DNA from: Prevotella sp. P5-92 | GTDB taxonomy: Bacteria; Bacteroidota; Bacteroidia; Bacteroidales; Bacteroidaceae | Assembly (NCBI RefSeq): GCF_002251245.1 | Contig: NZ_NPJG01000023.1 | Coordinates: forward strand, 1 to 64,000 | Length of the DNA stretch: 64,000 bases | Reading direction: 5' to 3' | Position numbers and translations under genes: made by a program | In this document: one piece after another, positions 1 to 10,626 of the stretch | How the letters are laid out: each line of letters begins with the position of its first letter | How positions within the stretch are numbered: the stretch's first letter is position 1 | The notes under the pieces: model-generated | Databases searched by the model: none | What the model saw: the letters and a program-made list of their open reading frames with translations, nothing else | Told to the model about the DNA's origin: nothing

Positions 1-37
1 ATCAAAAATTATCGGTATTTTAGCAAAAACTAAAGCA

Positions 38-64
38 TTGGTATATTAAATAACCGTACCTTTG
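38..64 (+). promoter_or_regulatory. Putative promoter of the first SusC/SusD operon
   Basis: TACCTTTG at 57-64 matches the Bacteroidetes -7 consensus TAnnTTTG. A TTG at 38-40 could be the -33 element, but the spacer is only 16 bases instead of the usual 19-21, so the upstream box is doubtful. It lies 57 bases before the susC start and no other promoter-like site is seen in 1-120. Confidence 0.45.
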
Positions 65-120
65 CAGCAAAATTTCTATAAACTAACATGTAGCGTGATT
101 AAAACCTACTTTAATTAAAT

Positions 121-3100
121 ATGAGTAAACAAAATAAGTTGAACCCCTTCCTGCAGTTCACAGTGGCTTGTATGGCTATGACGATGGCTCCTCTTGCCGG
201 AGGACAGACCGTCAAAGCCGAAGTGCACAACATGCAGCAGGCGAAGGCAATCAAGGGTACGGTTGTCGATGAAAACAACGAACCCGTTATTGGTGCTACC
301 ATCCTTGTGGTGGGAGGAAGCACCACACATGGTGCTGTTACCGATTTCGACGGTAACTTCAGTGTTAATGCCAAACCAGGTCAGAAACTCAAGATTACCT
401 ACATCGGTTACGACGAGATAATCGTTACCGCAAAAGAGGGAATGACCGTACAGCTGAAGGCTGCCGCCGGTGTGCAGCTTGCAGGCGTCGAGGTTGTGGC
501 GTATGGCGTTCAGAAGAAAGTCACGATGACGGGTGCCGTTTCGAGCGTCAAGAGTGAAGACCTTATCCGAACATCAGTGGGTTCGGTAAACAACGTGCTC
601 GGAGGACAGCTCTCGGGTGTCACCACGGTGCAGTATTCGGGTGAGCCTGGTAGCGACGCCGCCGAGATTTTCGTGCGTGGTAAGGCCACATGGGGCGACT
701 CCAGCCCGCTCATCCAGGTGGATGGTGTGGAGCGTACGATGGCCGACATCGACCCTAACGAAATAGAGAGCGTCACAGTGCTCAAGGACGCTTCTGCTAC
801 CGCCGTCTTCGGTGTGCGCGGTGCTAACGGCGTGGTGCTCATCACCACCAAGCGCGGTACTGAGGGCAAGGCAAAGATCAGCGTCTCTACTTCGTGGACC
901 GCACTCTCGCCGACAAAGATGGTGGAGCAGGCCAGCTCTTATGAGTATGCTAACTTCTACAACCAGATGTCGTACAACGACTACCTGCAGAACGCCAACG
1001 TGTCTGTTGCCAACGGAAAGTATGCAAGCGTAGATGCCTTCATGGCAGAAAACGCCTTCACTCCGAGCTTCTCGCAGGGCATCATCCAGAAGTTTAAGGA
1101 CGGTAGCGACCCTATCCGCTTCCCTAACACCAGCTGGGCAGACTACATCATGAAGGACGTCACCCTCCAGCAGCAGCACAACCTCAACATCTCGGGTGGT
1201 ACCGACCGCGTGAAGTACTTCATCTCTGCTGGTTACTACGCACAGGGCGGTCTGTTCAAGGAGTTCGACCGTGGCTACAACTACGGATACCAGTATCAGC
1301 GTTTCAACTATCGTGGTAACCTCGACCTCAAGGCCACGAAGACCACTACGCTGTCGTTCAACGTTGCAGGTAACGTCAACGACGCCGACAAGCCTTACAC
1401 CGGACAAGGCTCAGGAGGTATGATCAAGAACATCTATTATGCTACACCTTTCTCAAGCCCAGGTATCGTTGACGGCAAGATGGTATATTGCACCACTGAC
1501 TATACCGACGGTCTCAACCTTCCGTTCCTCGGCGGCTCGGGTATGGCATACTACGGCAATGGTTTCATGCAGACTAACGTCAACAAGCTGCAGATGGACC
1601 TCGTGCTCGACCAGAAACTCGACTTCATCACCAAGGGCTTGAGCTTCAAGGTGAAAGGCTCGTACAACTCTGCATTCACCGTCAACAAGCAGGGTAACTG
1701 TGGCGTGGCTACGTTCAACCCTCTCGTGCAGTATGACGAGGCTGGCAACGTCATCCTCAACCCCGACGGCACACCTTATATAGTATATCGCCAGAACGGC
1801 AACGACACCGAGCCCTCCTACAAGGCTTCGCAGGGCAAGGGACGCGACTGGTATCTCGAAGGTAGCTTCAACTACTCTCGCGTGTTCGGCAAGCACACCG
1901 TCAACGCGCTGTTGCTCTACAACCAGTCGAAGCAGTATTACTACTCAGGCACCTCTTATCCCGACGTGCCACGCTCGTATGTAGGTTTGGTAGGTCGTGT
2001 GACATACGACTATGCCAACAAGTATATGGCAGAGTTCAATATGGGTTACAACGGCTCTGAGAACTTCGCTCCTGGTCGCCGCTTCGGTACCTTCCCAGCA
2101 GGATCTATCGGATGGATTGCCAGCGAGGAGAAATTCTGGAAGCCAGTGTCTAAGGTGATCAGCTTCTTCAAGCTCCGCGCATCGTGGGGTCTCGTAGGTA
2201 ACGACAAGACCACCGAGGCTATCCGCTTCATGTATCTCGCCGACCCATATATCACTGGCTCATGGGGACTTATGACCAACTGTCTGACACAGCCTCTCAC
2301 CGACACCTACGGCTACCTCTTCGGTAACGCACAGTCAGGTACCGATGCAGGTATCTCGGGCATCGCCGGAGCTTACGAGGCAGTGAAAAACAACCCTGAC
2401 ATAGGTTGGGAAAAGGCATTCAAGCAGGACTACGGTTTTGACATGAACTTCTTCGGCGACCGCATCCGCACCACATTCGACTACTATCGTGAGCATCGTA
2501 CCGACATCCTTCTGCGCGACGCCACCGTACCTTCGTCGCTCGGTTTCACCATGCCATACACCAATGCCGGTGAGACAAAGTCATGGGGATGGGAAGTGTC
2601 AGTGTCTTATAACGACAAGATCGGTCAGGACTTCCGCTTCTGGACCAAGCTCAACCTCTCTTACAACCAGAACGAAATCATCGAGATGAAAGAGACTCCA
2701 CAGAAGAATGACTACATGTTGAGCCGCGGCCATCGTATCGGCGCACGTTCGATGTATCAGTTCTGGAAGTACTACGAAGGCGAACAGACAAAGGCAGAAT
2801 ACGAGCAGACATTCGGCACTCCGTTCCCTACACAGCTCGTGACTAACCTCCAGCCAGGCGACTGCGTGTATGTTGACCTTGACAAAGACGGAAAGATTGA
2901 CCAGAACGACATGACTCGCGACAACGGCTTTACCGACGACCCAGAGTATATGGGAGGTTTTAACTTCGGTTTCAACTGGAAGCGCATCACATTCAACGCA
3001 CAGCTCACCGGCGCATGGAACGTGTCACGTTACATCACCGACGTGTTCCGTCAGCCATTCTTCTGCTCGTCAAACACCACACAGGGCGGTCTGCTCTCTT

Positions 3101-3438
3101 ATCACGTCAACGACACATGGACTCCAGGCACCAACGAAGATCCTAACGCACTCTACCCACGTGCCACATGGAGCAACGCCGTGCAGAACTATGCTGGTTC
3201 AGACCTCTGGGAGAAAGACGCTAAATACCTGCGTCTGAAGACCGTATCGGTTTCTTACGACTTTATCAACCCAGCATTCAAGAAGATCGGTATGACAAAG
3301 TGTGAGGTGACTCTCTCTGGCTACAACCTCTTCACACTCACTCCATACGAGTGGGGCGACCCTGAGACAAGAGCCTCAAACTCGCCTTCATACCCACTGC
3401 AGCGTACATACACTATAAGTCTCAACGTGGGCTTCTAA
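121..3438 (+). CDS. SusC/RagA-family TonB-dependent receptor (pair 1)
   Basis: Outer-membrane TonB-dependent transporter of 1105 residues that, with the SusD partner just downstream, should import oligosaccharides. After an N-terminal signal region (about 1-33) there is a carboxypeptidase-D-regulatory-like domain (about 43-115: KGTVVDENNEPVIGAT, DFDGNFS). A TonB-box-like segment (VEVVAYGVQKK) and a plug domain (about 125-235, with the family signatures IRG-like FVRGKAT, LIQVDGVERT and VLKDASATAVFGVRGANGV) follow, then a beta-barrel that ends in the aromatic residue typical of outer-membrane proteins (SLNVGF). The length is normal for the family. Gene context (PL11, GH28, GH105, GH106, rha genes) suggests RG-I fragments as substrate; that is inference. 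Confidence 0.95.
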   Translation: MSKQNKLNPFLQFTVACMAMTMAPLAGGQTVKAEVHNMQQAKAIKGTVVDENNEPVIGATILVVGGSTTHGAVTDFDGNFSVNAKPGQKLKITYIGYDEIIVTAKEGMTVQLKAAAGVQLAGVEVVAYGVQKKVTMTGAVSSVKSEDLIRTSVGSVNNVLGGQLSGVTTVQYSGEPGSDAAEIFVRGKATWGDSSPLIQVDGVERTMADIDPNEIESVTVLKDASATAVFGVRGANGVVLITTKRGTEGKAKISVSTSWTALSPTKMVEQASSYEYANFYNQMSYNDYLQNANVSVANGKYASVDAFMAENAFTPSFSQGIIQKFKDGSDPIRFPNTSWADYIMKDVTLQQQHNLNISGGTDRVKYFISAGYYAQGGLFKEFDRGYNYGYQYQRFNYRGNLDLKATKTTTLSFNVAGNVNDADKPYTGQGSGGMIKNIYYATPFSSPGIVDGKMVYCTTDYTDGLNLPFLGGSGMAYYGNGFMQTNVNKLQMDLVLDQKLDFITKGLSFKVKGSYNSAFTVNKQGNCGVATFNPLVQYDEAGNVILNPDGTPYIVYRQNGNDTEPSYKASQGKGRDWYLEGSFNYSRVFGKHTVNALLLYNQSKQYYYSGTSYPDVPRSYVGLVGRVTYDYANKYMAEFNMGYNGSENFAPGRRFGTFPAGSIGWIASEEKFWKPVSKVISFFKLRASWGLVGNDKTTEAIRFMYLADPYITGSWGLMTNCLTQPLTDTYGYLFGNAQSGTDAGISGIAGAYEAVKNNPDIGWEKAFKQDYGFDMNFFGDRIRTTFDYYREHRTDILLRDATVPSSLGFTMPYTNAGETKSWGWEVSVSYNDKIGQDFRFWTKLNLSYNQNEIIEMKETPQKNDYMLSRGHRIGARSMYQFWKYYEGEQTKAEYEQTFGTPFPTQLVTNLQPGDCVYVDLDKDGKIDQNDMTRDNGFTDDPEYMGGFNFGFNWKRITFNAQLTGAWNVSRYITDVFRQPFFCSSNTTQGGLLSYHVNDTWTPGTNEDPNALYPRATWSNAVQNYAGSDLWEKDAKYLRLKTVSVSYDFINPAFKKIGMTKCEVTLSGYNLFTLTPYEWGDPETRASNSPSYPLQRTYTISLNVGF

Positions 3439-3475
3439 TATATATAATAAGGTATAAATACAATAAGGTATAAAA

Positions 3476-5770
3476 ATGAAACACAATATATTTTCACGTA
3501 GTGCGATAGCCATGCTGATTGCCGGAGCAGCCTTCACAGCTTGTACCGACAACATCGCCGTGGGCGACGCCGCCCTCGACAAGGCTACCAGCTCTACAGC
3601 AACTATTGATACCGTATTCAATAATGCAGAATATACGCGTCAGTTTCTTGTAGGTATCTACTCAAAGCAGTACTATGGTCTGCCCTATGCCAACGGTGGC
3701 GCTTACATGCCACACTCAGGCAACCCCTACACAGGAAAGATGGACGCGCTGACAGACTGCTGGCACCTCTTCTGGAACGGTGCAGCCGTATATGGACAGT
3801 ATTACACCGGCGCCATGACCGCCACTACCAACCGCTCTGACGGTCTCGACGGTCCGCTCTACTCTTACGACAAGGAGTTTCAGTGGTACAGCATCCGTGC
3901 CGCACATATCTTCATCGACAATGTAGATAGAGCTCCAGAGGCCGACATGACACAGGACGAGAAAAACCGTCTCAAGGCCGAGGCACGCTGCCTCATGGTT
4001 GATGCCTTCTTCAACACCTTCCAGCACTACGGCGGCATTCCTATCATGGACCACGCCCTGGAGACCAGCGAAGCCAACAACGAGATGCCACGCGACTCTG
4101 TGGATAAGTGTGTAGATTGGATGATAGGCGAGCTCGACCAGGCTATCAACGAGAGTGCATTCCCTTGGATCACCTCTAATCCTGCCACAATGAACGGCCG
4201 ATGGACAAAGGCCGGCGCGATGGCGCTGAAGTGTAAGATCCTGCAGTTTGCAGCTTCTCCACTGCTCAACCCCAAAGACGGAAAGCCTTATTACGCAGGT
4301 GCTTCGGAAGAGGTGAAGCCATTCATCATGTATCTCGACCCATCGCAATACCAACAGCGCTGGGATGCCTTCGCAAAGGCTTGCGACGACTTCTACAACG
4401 CCCTGCAGAGCAACGGACAGTATGAGCTGGTACAGGCACAGATACCTTCCTCTGCCAACACAGCGGCAAAGAAGGTGCCTTACTATCGTCTCGCCTACCG
4501 TCAGGGATACTTCCTCAACGCCTCTACCGAGACTCTCCATCAGGTGCGCGTATATGGTAACGACCCTATGCAGACCGCACGCTATGGCTGGCACCAGTGG
4601 TATTCGAAAGACGTGCCACGTAATGCCTACTGCCCAACTCACGAGTACGTAGAGAAGTTCGCATGGAACGACGGCGAGCCTTTCAACTGGGAGAGTGCTG
4701 CCAAGAAGACCTACAAAGACCAGGCTACCGAGCCTGACATGACCGTTGAGGAACTCGAGGACGGAAGCACAAAATACACTGTGACAAACTTCGTGACCAA
4801 CAAGCTCACTGGTGCCATCACACGTAATGCCAAGTCGCTCCACACCATGTTTGTAAGCGGCGACGTGCCTGCCGGCGGACGACAGATCAACACCACGCTC
4901 ACACGCGACCCACGACTCTACGAGGAGTGTATCGTCAACGGACAGAACATGAACCTCGACTGGACAACAGCCTCTATGACTGGTTATCCTTGGGAGCTCT
5001 GGTACAACGGTAACAACGGCGGTACTGGCGTGCTCACACAGCAGAACACCATGTTTGGCTCGGGCTACGGCTTCAACAAGTACTATCTCGGTACAGGCTC
5101 ATATACAGCTGACCAAAGTGCCGACTCTTACCGCTTCCCGACACAGTGGGTGGCACTGTCGCTGCCAGAGTTCTACCTGCAGTATGCAGAGGCTCTCGTG
5201 ATGCGTTCAACACCCGACTACGACAAGGCGGTGAAGATGATCGACATGGTTCGCTCACGCGTGGGTCTGCCCACCACAGCACGCCACTGGACCAACTCTA
5301 CATGGCGCAAGGCTAAGGGATATACAGCTACCTCAGTGGCAGCTGCCGCCACAACTCCTGTCACACTTGCCAACGGTGAGACATCGACAGAGTTTATGGA
5401 AGAGCTCCTCGACGAGCGTGTACGCGAGCTCGGACTCACCAACGCACGCTGGTTTGACATGATACGCCTGAAGCGTACCGACTGGATGACAAAGCAGCTG
5501 CACGGACTCGAGCAGTATCGTCTGATACAGCAGGGAACGGTGTTCGTCAGCCGCCACGTGGCTTGGGTTGGCGCCGACCGCGACAACGACGCGTCATCGA
5601 CACAGCCACTGTTCTTCCTCAACTCTATAAAGAACATCACAGGCAACAGCCGTTACCTCTGGAACAAAGACCCAAAGAGCGACGAGGTGAAGAAGTGGCT
5701 GTTTGAACCACTGCCACAAGCAGAGATCAACAAGAAATATGGTCTTGTCCAAAACCCAGGTTGGGAGTAA
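3476..5770 (+). CDS. SusD/RagB-family surface glycan-binding lipoprotein (pair 1)
   Basis: Outer-surface lipoprotein that forms the lid on the upstream SusC. The N-terminus is a lipoprotein signal with a lipobox ending in Cys (GAAFTAC, Cys at residue 22). At 764 residues it is longer than most SusD proteins (about 500-650). Family features include an RAAHIFIDNVDRA-type helix, the stretch RLKAEARCLMVDAFFNTFQHYGG early on, and near the C-terminus LLDERVRELGLTNARWFDMIRLKR, the usual SusD ending. It starts 37 bases after the susC stop and is clearly co-transcribed. Substrate unknown; RG-I inferred from neighbours. Confidence 0.93.
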   Translation: MKHNIFSRSAIAMLIAGAAFTACTDNIAVGDAALDKATSSTATIDTVFNNAEYTRQFLVGIYSKQYYGLPYANGGAYMPHSGNPYTGKMDALTDCWHLFWNGAAVYGQYYTGAMTATTNRSDGLDGPLYSYDKEFQWYSIRAAHIFIDNVDRAPEADMTQDEKNRLKAEARCLMVDAFFNTFQHYGGIPIMDHALETSEANNEMPRDSVDKCVDWMIGELDQAINESAFPWITSNPATMNGRWTKAGAMALKCKILQFAASPLLNPKDGKPYYAGASEEVKPFIMYLDPSQYQQRWDAFAKACDDFYNALQSNGQYELVQAQIPSSANTAAKKVPYYRLAYRQGYFLNASTETLHQVRVYGNDPMQTARYGWHQWYSKDVPRNAYCPTHEYVEKFAWNDGEPFNWESAAKKTYKDQATEPDMTVEELEDGSTKYTVTNFVTNKLTGAITRNAKSLHTMFVSGDVPAGGRQINTTLTRDPRLYEECIVNGQNMNLDWTTASMTGYPWELWYNGNNGGTGVLTQQNTMFGSGYGFNKYYLGTGSYTADQSADSYRFPTQWVALSLPEFYLQYAEALVMRSTPDYDKAVKMIDMVRSRVGLPTTARHWTNSTWRKAKGYTATSVAAAATTPVTLANGETSTEFMEELLDERVRELGLTNARWFDMIRLKRTDWMTKQLHGLEQYRLIQQGTVFVSRHVAWVGADRDNDASSTQPLFFLNSIKNITGNSRYLWNKDPKSDEVKKWLFEPLPQAEINKKYGLVQNPGWE

Positions 5771-5780
5771 TAACTGAAAA

Positions 5781-8663
5781 ATGAATTCGTATATGAAAAC
5801 AAAGAATATATTTATGCTGACATTGCTCGCAGGCGTTGCCCTGCCTGCAATGGCACAGCGTGACATAGCTGACTCCGTTGCATATAAGGACCAGACGGTT
5901 GACATCGGCGCCAACCGACTGTTCACACGCGAACAATCGACGGCCGCTGTCAGCGTGATCACCAACAAGGACGTCAACAAGCGTGGCGCACGCAACATCG
6001 GTAACAATATCCTCGGACAAGGCTCGGGACTCGTCAGCCTCGACGGTTCGGGACTCTTCCACGCACAGAATCCCACATTCTATATACGCGGCCTGCAGAC
6101 ATCGAGCGGCAGCACTCCGCTCATCCTCGTCGATGGCGTGGAGCGCGCTATAGAGAACGTAGTGGCTGAAGACGTGGAGAGCGTACAGATACTCAAAGAT
6201 GCCGCCGCAACAGCTATCTACGGATATAAGGGCGCAAACGGCGTGATACTCGTCACCACAAAGCACGGACAGTACAACACCAAGTCGTTCACCTTCTCTT
6301 ACGACCACGTGTTCTCGTTCCTCACCAACAAACCCGTGATGGCCGACGCCGCCACATACGCATCGGCAGTCAACGAGGCCTACCGCAACCAGGGCGGTAA
6401 CGCGGCTTACAGCGATGCGGTGATCAACGCTTACAAGAACGGCACCAACCCGCTCTACTATCCTAACGTGAACTGGGCCGACGAGACCTTCCGCAACGTG
6501 TCTAACAACGACCGTCTCAACCTCGAGTTCAAGGGAGGTACAAAAAACTTCCGCTACTTCACCAACGTACAGCTCCTTACCAACAAGGGCTTCGTGAAGA
6601 ACTACGAGAACGACGGATATTCTACACAGAACAAATACACACGCGGTACGCTCCGCTCTAATATGGATATCGACCTCAGCCCGAAGACAAAGCTACACAC
6701 GCATCTCTTCGGATTGCTCACCGAGCAGTCGCAGCCTGGAGACCAGGCAGACCTCTGGTCGATGATCTACAAGGTGCCTGCCAACGCCTTCCCCGTGAAG
6801 GTCAACGACGCCGTATGGGGCGGTAACTCAGTGTTCACCACCAGCAACCCCGTGGCACAGAGCCAGGGCGCCGCTTACTACAAGAACCACCAGCGCGCCC
6901 TCTATGCCGACCTCGTGCTCGAGCAGGATCTCTCTGCCATCACCGAGGGACTCAGCGCACAGGGACAGCTCGGCTACGACACATGGTCGAACGTGTATGA
7001 GAACCACTCGAAGACCTACCGTTACAGCAACTATCAGGTGACAAACAACGGCGACGTCATCGCTGACGGCAACGCCACACTCGCCTCTGTAGAAGGTTCA
7101 GACTCAAACATGGGCACCGCCTCGGGCAACGACGCATGGATACGCCGCTGCATCTTCAACGGCTCGCTCAACTACAACCGCACCTTCGCCGAGAAGCACG
7201 ACGTGTATGGACAGCTGAAGTACGACTATGAGTTCAGCGACAAGACCGGTACCAACACCACCGTCTATCGCCACAACATCTCGCTCTTCGCACACTACGG
7301 CTATGACCGCCGTTACCTCCTTGACGTGGCTCTCGTAGAGTCAGGCTCAAGCCGTCTGGCTCCAGGCAGCAAGTGGGCATTCTCGCCCAACGTGTCGGCT
7401 GCATGGAACATCTCTAACGAGGCATTCATGAACGACGTCACATGGGTTGACTTCCTCAAGCTCCGCGCATCGTGGGGTAACAAGGCTCTCGACGTGCTGC
7501 CAGGCGACGACGTATGGACATACTACAACCAGTTCTATCTCATGAACGCCAACACCTATCCGTTCGACGCCACATACACCGGTACACAGTGGGGCAACAC
7601 CTATCTCTCTACCGCTATGACACAGTCGCTCGGACACGAGCAGGCAAGCAGGTTTAACGTAGGTATCGACGCCACACTCTTCGGCGGGCTCAACCTCTCG
7701 CTCGACTACTACTACCAGCACCGTTATAATATATGGTACTCTACGGCTGGCAGCTACACAGGCGTGTTCGGTCTGACAGCTCCATACGAGAACGTCGGCG
7801 TGATCGACTCCAAGGGCTTCGACATCTCAGCCGACTACACCAAGGAGATAAACAAAGACCTCACCGTAAGCCTCGGCGCATCGCTCACTCTCAACAAGAG
7901 CATCGTGAAGGAACAGGCAGAAGCTCCACAGCTCTTTGCCAACACCTCTTCTACCGGCGAGCGTTACGGACAGGCATTCGGATATGTGGCTAACGGATTC
8001 TTCCAGAAGAGCGACGACGTCAACGGCGACGGCATCATCTCGGCTGCCGAAATGCAGCAGAAAGGCTATCCTGTACAATCGTTCACCACGGTTTATCCTG
8101 GCGACGTGAAGTATGTTGACCTCACTAATGACGGCATCATCGACGCCAACGACCGCAAGGCCATCGGCTACAGCACCACCGCTCCTGACCTCTACTATAA
8201 CTTCCACCTCGGAGCAGAGTACAAGGGCTTCGGTCTCGACGCTATGTTCCAGGGAGTGGGCAAGTGGACAGGATTCATGAACACCAACGGACTCTACCGC
8301 TCGGCTGTGGCTACAAACACACTGTCGCAGTATCTCTACGACAACTCTTGGTCGGCTGAACGTGGCAACACCGAGAACCCGGCATTCCCACGCCTCTCTA
8401 CCACATCAAACGCCAACAACGACGTGAACAGCACTCTCAACATGTTTGACCGCAGCTATCTCAAACTGCGCTACGTGGAACTCTACTACCACCTGCCAAA
8501 GTGCGTGCTCGAGAAACTCAGCGTGATCAACAACGTGAAACTCTATGTGCGTGGTACCGACCTCTTCACTATCGACAATCTCGAAGAAGCTGACGCTGCC
8601 GCTTACGGCACCACACAGCCTCTGACAAGAAGCCTGCAGCTCGGCGCTGCCGTAACATTCTAA
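5781..8663 (+). CDS. SusC/RagA-family TonB-dependent receptor (pair 2), lacking the N-terminal extension
   Basis: Second TonB-dependent transporter of the tandem, 960 residues. The start is ATG at 5781 or, equally good, ATG at 5793 (MKTKNIFMLTL), which begins the signal peptide directly. Unlike pair 1 there is no carboxypeptidase-regulatory-like domain: the mature protein (after about residue 25) goes almost directly into the plug (ILKDAAATAIYGYKGANGV at about 140). The barrel ends LQLGAAVTF. It starts 10 bases after the first SusD stop, so the four genes 121-10508 form one operon. The two SusC proteins are clearly different in sequence, which suggests different ligands rather than a recent duplication. 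Confidence 0.94.
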   Translation: MNSYMKTKNIFMLTLLAGVALPAMAQRDIADSVAYKDQTVDIGANRLFTREQSTAAVSVITNKDVNKRGARNIGNNILGQGSGLVSLDGSGLFHAQNPTFYIRGLQTSSGSTPLILVDGVERAIENVVAEDVESVQILKDAAATAIYGYKGANGVILVTTKHGQYNTKSFTFSYDHVFSFLTNKPVMADAATYASAVNEAYRNQGGNAAYSDAVINAYKNGTNPLYYPNVNWADETFRNVSNNDRLNLEFKGGTKNFRYFTNVQLLTNKGFVKNYENDGYSTQNKYTRGTLRSNMDIDLSPKTKLHTHLFGLLTEQSQPGDQADLWSMIYKVPANAFPVKVNDAVWGGNSVFTTSNPVAQSQGAAYYKNHQRALYADLVLEQDLSAITEGLSAQGQLGYDTWSNVYENHSKTYRYSNYQVTNNGDVIADGNATLASVEGSDSNMGTASGNDAWIRRCIFNGSLNYNRTFAEKHDVYGQLKYDYEFSDKTGTNTTVYRHNISLFAHYGYDRRYLLDVALVESGSSRLAPGSKWAFSPNVSAAWNISNEAFMNDVTWVDFLKLRASWGNKALDVLPGDDVWTYYNQFYLMNANTYPFDATYTGTQWGNTYLSTAMTQSLGHEQASRFNVGIDATLFGGLNLSLDYYYQHRYNIWYSTAGSYTGVFGLTAPYENVGVIDSKGFDISADYTKEINKDLTVSLGASLTLNKSIVKEQAEAPQLFANTSSTGERYGQAFGYVANGFFQKSDDVNGDGIISAAEMQQKGYPVQSFTTVYPGDVKYVDLTNDGIIDANDRKAIGYSTTAPDLYYNFHLGAEYKGFGLDAMFQGVGKWTGFMNTNGLYRSAVATNTLSQYLYDNSWSAERGNTENPAFPRLSTTSNANNDVNSTLNMFDRSYLKLRYVELYYHLPKCVLEKLSVINNVKLYVRGTDLFTIDNLEEADAAAYGTTQPLTRSLQLGAAVTF

Positions 8664-8681
8664 ACTTAATACACGACGATT

Positions 8682-10508
8682 ATGAAATTCAAAAAGAATA
8701 TATTAGGCTTTGCAATGGCTGCGGTGACATTGTCGTCCTGCAACATGGACTACAATGAATACACTGCCTACGACAAGGAGTATATACAGCGTTCTTTCGC
8801 TTACGTGGGAGGACTCATGACAATGATATACAACGACATCGACACCGACTGGGGAAACCTCTCGGGAGCCATGCTCTCGTCGGCAACAGACGAGTCGGAA
8901 TACAGCCATGACGGAAACTCGGTGGAGGATTTCTATAACGGCAACTGGAGCGCCGCCAATCCTCATCAGACCATCTGGACCTCGGCATACGAGGGCATCA
9001 CTTACTGCAACGAGGTGATCGACAACTGGTCGAACCTCGACTTTGAGCAGTTTAAGCTCAACCTCGACTACGAGAAGCAGATGTATCTCTACAAAAACTA
9101 TGTGTATGAGGCTCGCTGGGCTCGCGCTTACTTCTACTTCACACTGCTCCGCCAGTATGGTGGCGTCCCTTTCAAGACCACTAATACCACAGGTACAGAG
9201 GAGACAGCACTGCCTTGCTCAAGTGCCGACGACATCTTCAACTTCATCGCAAAGGAGTGTGACGCCATCAAGGACTCGATTATCGAGGACTACTCTGCCG
9301 ACAAGGAACTTATCCTCGCCAAGGCTGAGACTGGCCGCGCCAACAAGTATGCTGTGCTCGCTCTGAAGGCTCAGGCTGCCGTTTATCATGCCTCTCCTCT
9401 CTTCACCCAGGGTAAGTCTGCCGACGAGAAGAAAGCCCTCTGGGCTGCCGCCGTTGGCGCTTGCAAGGAGCTTATCGACGCTGCCGAGGCTAAGGGAATG
9501 GGCTTGGCTGACGACATCGAGACTCTCTGGGCTACCGACTACTACTCTAACACCCAGAGTTGCAAGGAGATTATCTTCGCTCGCCGAACAGCTTCTGCCA
9601 ACACCTTCGAGGGATATAACTTCCCGGTAGGCTACTCGTCAGGTCAGGGCGGCAACTGCCCTACACAGGACCTCGTCGATGCCTTCGAGTGTACCGACGG
9701 TAAGACTATCGCCGAGAGCGATCTCTATGACGAGGCTAACCCTTACGACAACCGCGACCCACGTCTCACCAAGACCGTCGTGCTCAATGGAGATGCATGG
9801 CCTAACGACCTCGCCGATTACAGCGCCGACCACCCAACAGTGGAGACATACATCGGCGGATATCACTCTCGTACAGGTAATGCAGCAGGTAAGTCGTACG
9901 CCACACCTACCGGCTACTATCTGAAGAAGTTCTGTAATCCTAACCAGATACTGCGCGCACGCTCAGGCGTGGCTGTCACCACATCGCCTCACGGATGGCT
10001 CACCTTCCGCATGGGTGCCATGTACCTCAACTACGCCGAGGCTCTCTTCCAGTATTTCAAGGCTTCGGGAAATGGCAATGCAGCTGACGCAAGTGGCAGT
10101 GTGACATTCAACGACGCTGAGGGACAGCCCCAGACCGTGGCTGTGCCTGCTTCACAGACAGCCGCCAAGATGGCGAGCAAGACAAGAACACGCTCTGGCA
10201 TGCCTGCTTTTGCCATCGGCATGAACAACGACGAGTTCTGGGCTAAGTACAAGAACGAACGTCGTGTAGAGCTCGCCTTCGAGGGACATCGCTTCTATGA
10301 CGTGCGCCGTTGGATGGAGGATGGTGACAAGTTCATGAACATCCACCGCATGGAGATTACCAAGAACGAGGATGGCACCTTCACATATAATAAGGTGGCT
10401 GTGACTCGTGGTGATGGCCAGTGGCAGGCGAAGTGGAACCTCTTCCCATTCTCGCAGACCGAGATCATGAAGTCTGGCAACGCTATTCAGCAGAATCCAG
10501 GATGGTAA
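8682..10508 (+). CDS. SusD/RagB-family surface glycan-binding lipoprotein (pair 2)
   Basis: Lipoprotein of 608 residues, partner of the SusC immediately upstream (18-base gap). The lipobox is LSSC, with Cys at residue 20. SusD-type features are the helical segment YVYEARWARAYFYFTLLRQYGGVPF, the motif MGAMYLNYAEALFQYFK, and the conserved ending NERRVELAFEGHRFYDVRRW followed by LFPFSQTEIMKS and the terminal QQNPGW. It is distinct from the first SusD. Role: capture of glycan at the cell surface, likely RG-I fragments by context. Confidence 0.93.
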   Translation: MKFKKNILGFAMAAVTLSSCNMDYNEYTAYDKEYIQRSFAYVGGLMTMIYNDIDTDWGNLSGAMLSSATDESEYSHDGNSVEDFYNGNWSAANPHQTIWTSAYEGITYCNEVIDNWSNLDFEQFKLNLDYEKQMYLYKNYVYEARWARAYFYFTLLRQYGGVPFKTTNTTGTEETALPCSSADDIFNFIAKECDAIKDSIIEDYSADKELILAKAETGRANKYAVLALKAQAAVYHASPLFTQGKSADEKKALWAAAVGACKELIDAAEAKGMGLADDIETLWATDYYSNTQSCKEIIFARRTASANTFEGYNFPVGYSSGQGGNCPTQDLVDAFECTDGKTIAESDLYDEANPYDNRDPRLTKTVVLNGDAWPNDLADYSADHPTVETYIGGYHSRTGNAAGKSYATPTGYYLKKFCNPNQILRARSGVAVTTSPHGWLTFRMGAMYLNYAEALFQYFKASGNGNAADASGSVTFNDAEGQPQTVAVPASQTAAKMASKTRTRSGMPAFAIGMNNDEFWAKYKNERRVELAFEGHRFYDVRRWMEDGDKFMNIHRMEITKNEDGTFTYNKVAVTRGDGQWQAKWNLFPFSQTEIMKSGNAIQQNPGW

Positions 10509-10514
10509 TATACT

Positions 10515-10567
10515 GAGAGTGGAGTGAGGAGCGGGGACGTTGATTTCCCTCTCCTCCCTCCATACTC
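10515..10567 (+). terminator. Long imperfect hairpin between susD and the next gene
   Basis: Left arm 10515-10537 and right arm 10545-10567 can pair over about 23 positions with five differences, some of them G-U pairs. No T-tract follows directly (AATTATTT), so it may reduce read-through or protect the susCD mRNA end rather than being a full terminator. Confidence 0.35.
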
Positions 10568-10626
10568 AATTATTTAAACAATAAGAGACAACAATTTTTT
10601 TTAATATTAACTAAAAACAATGTAAA

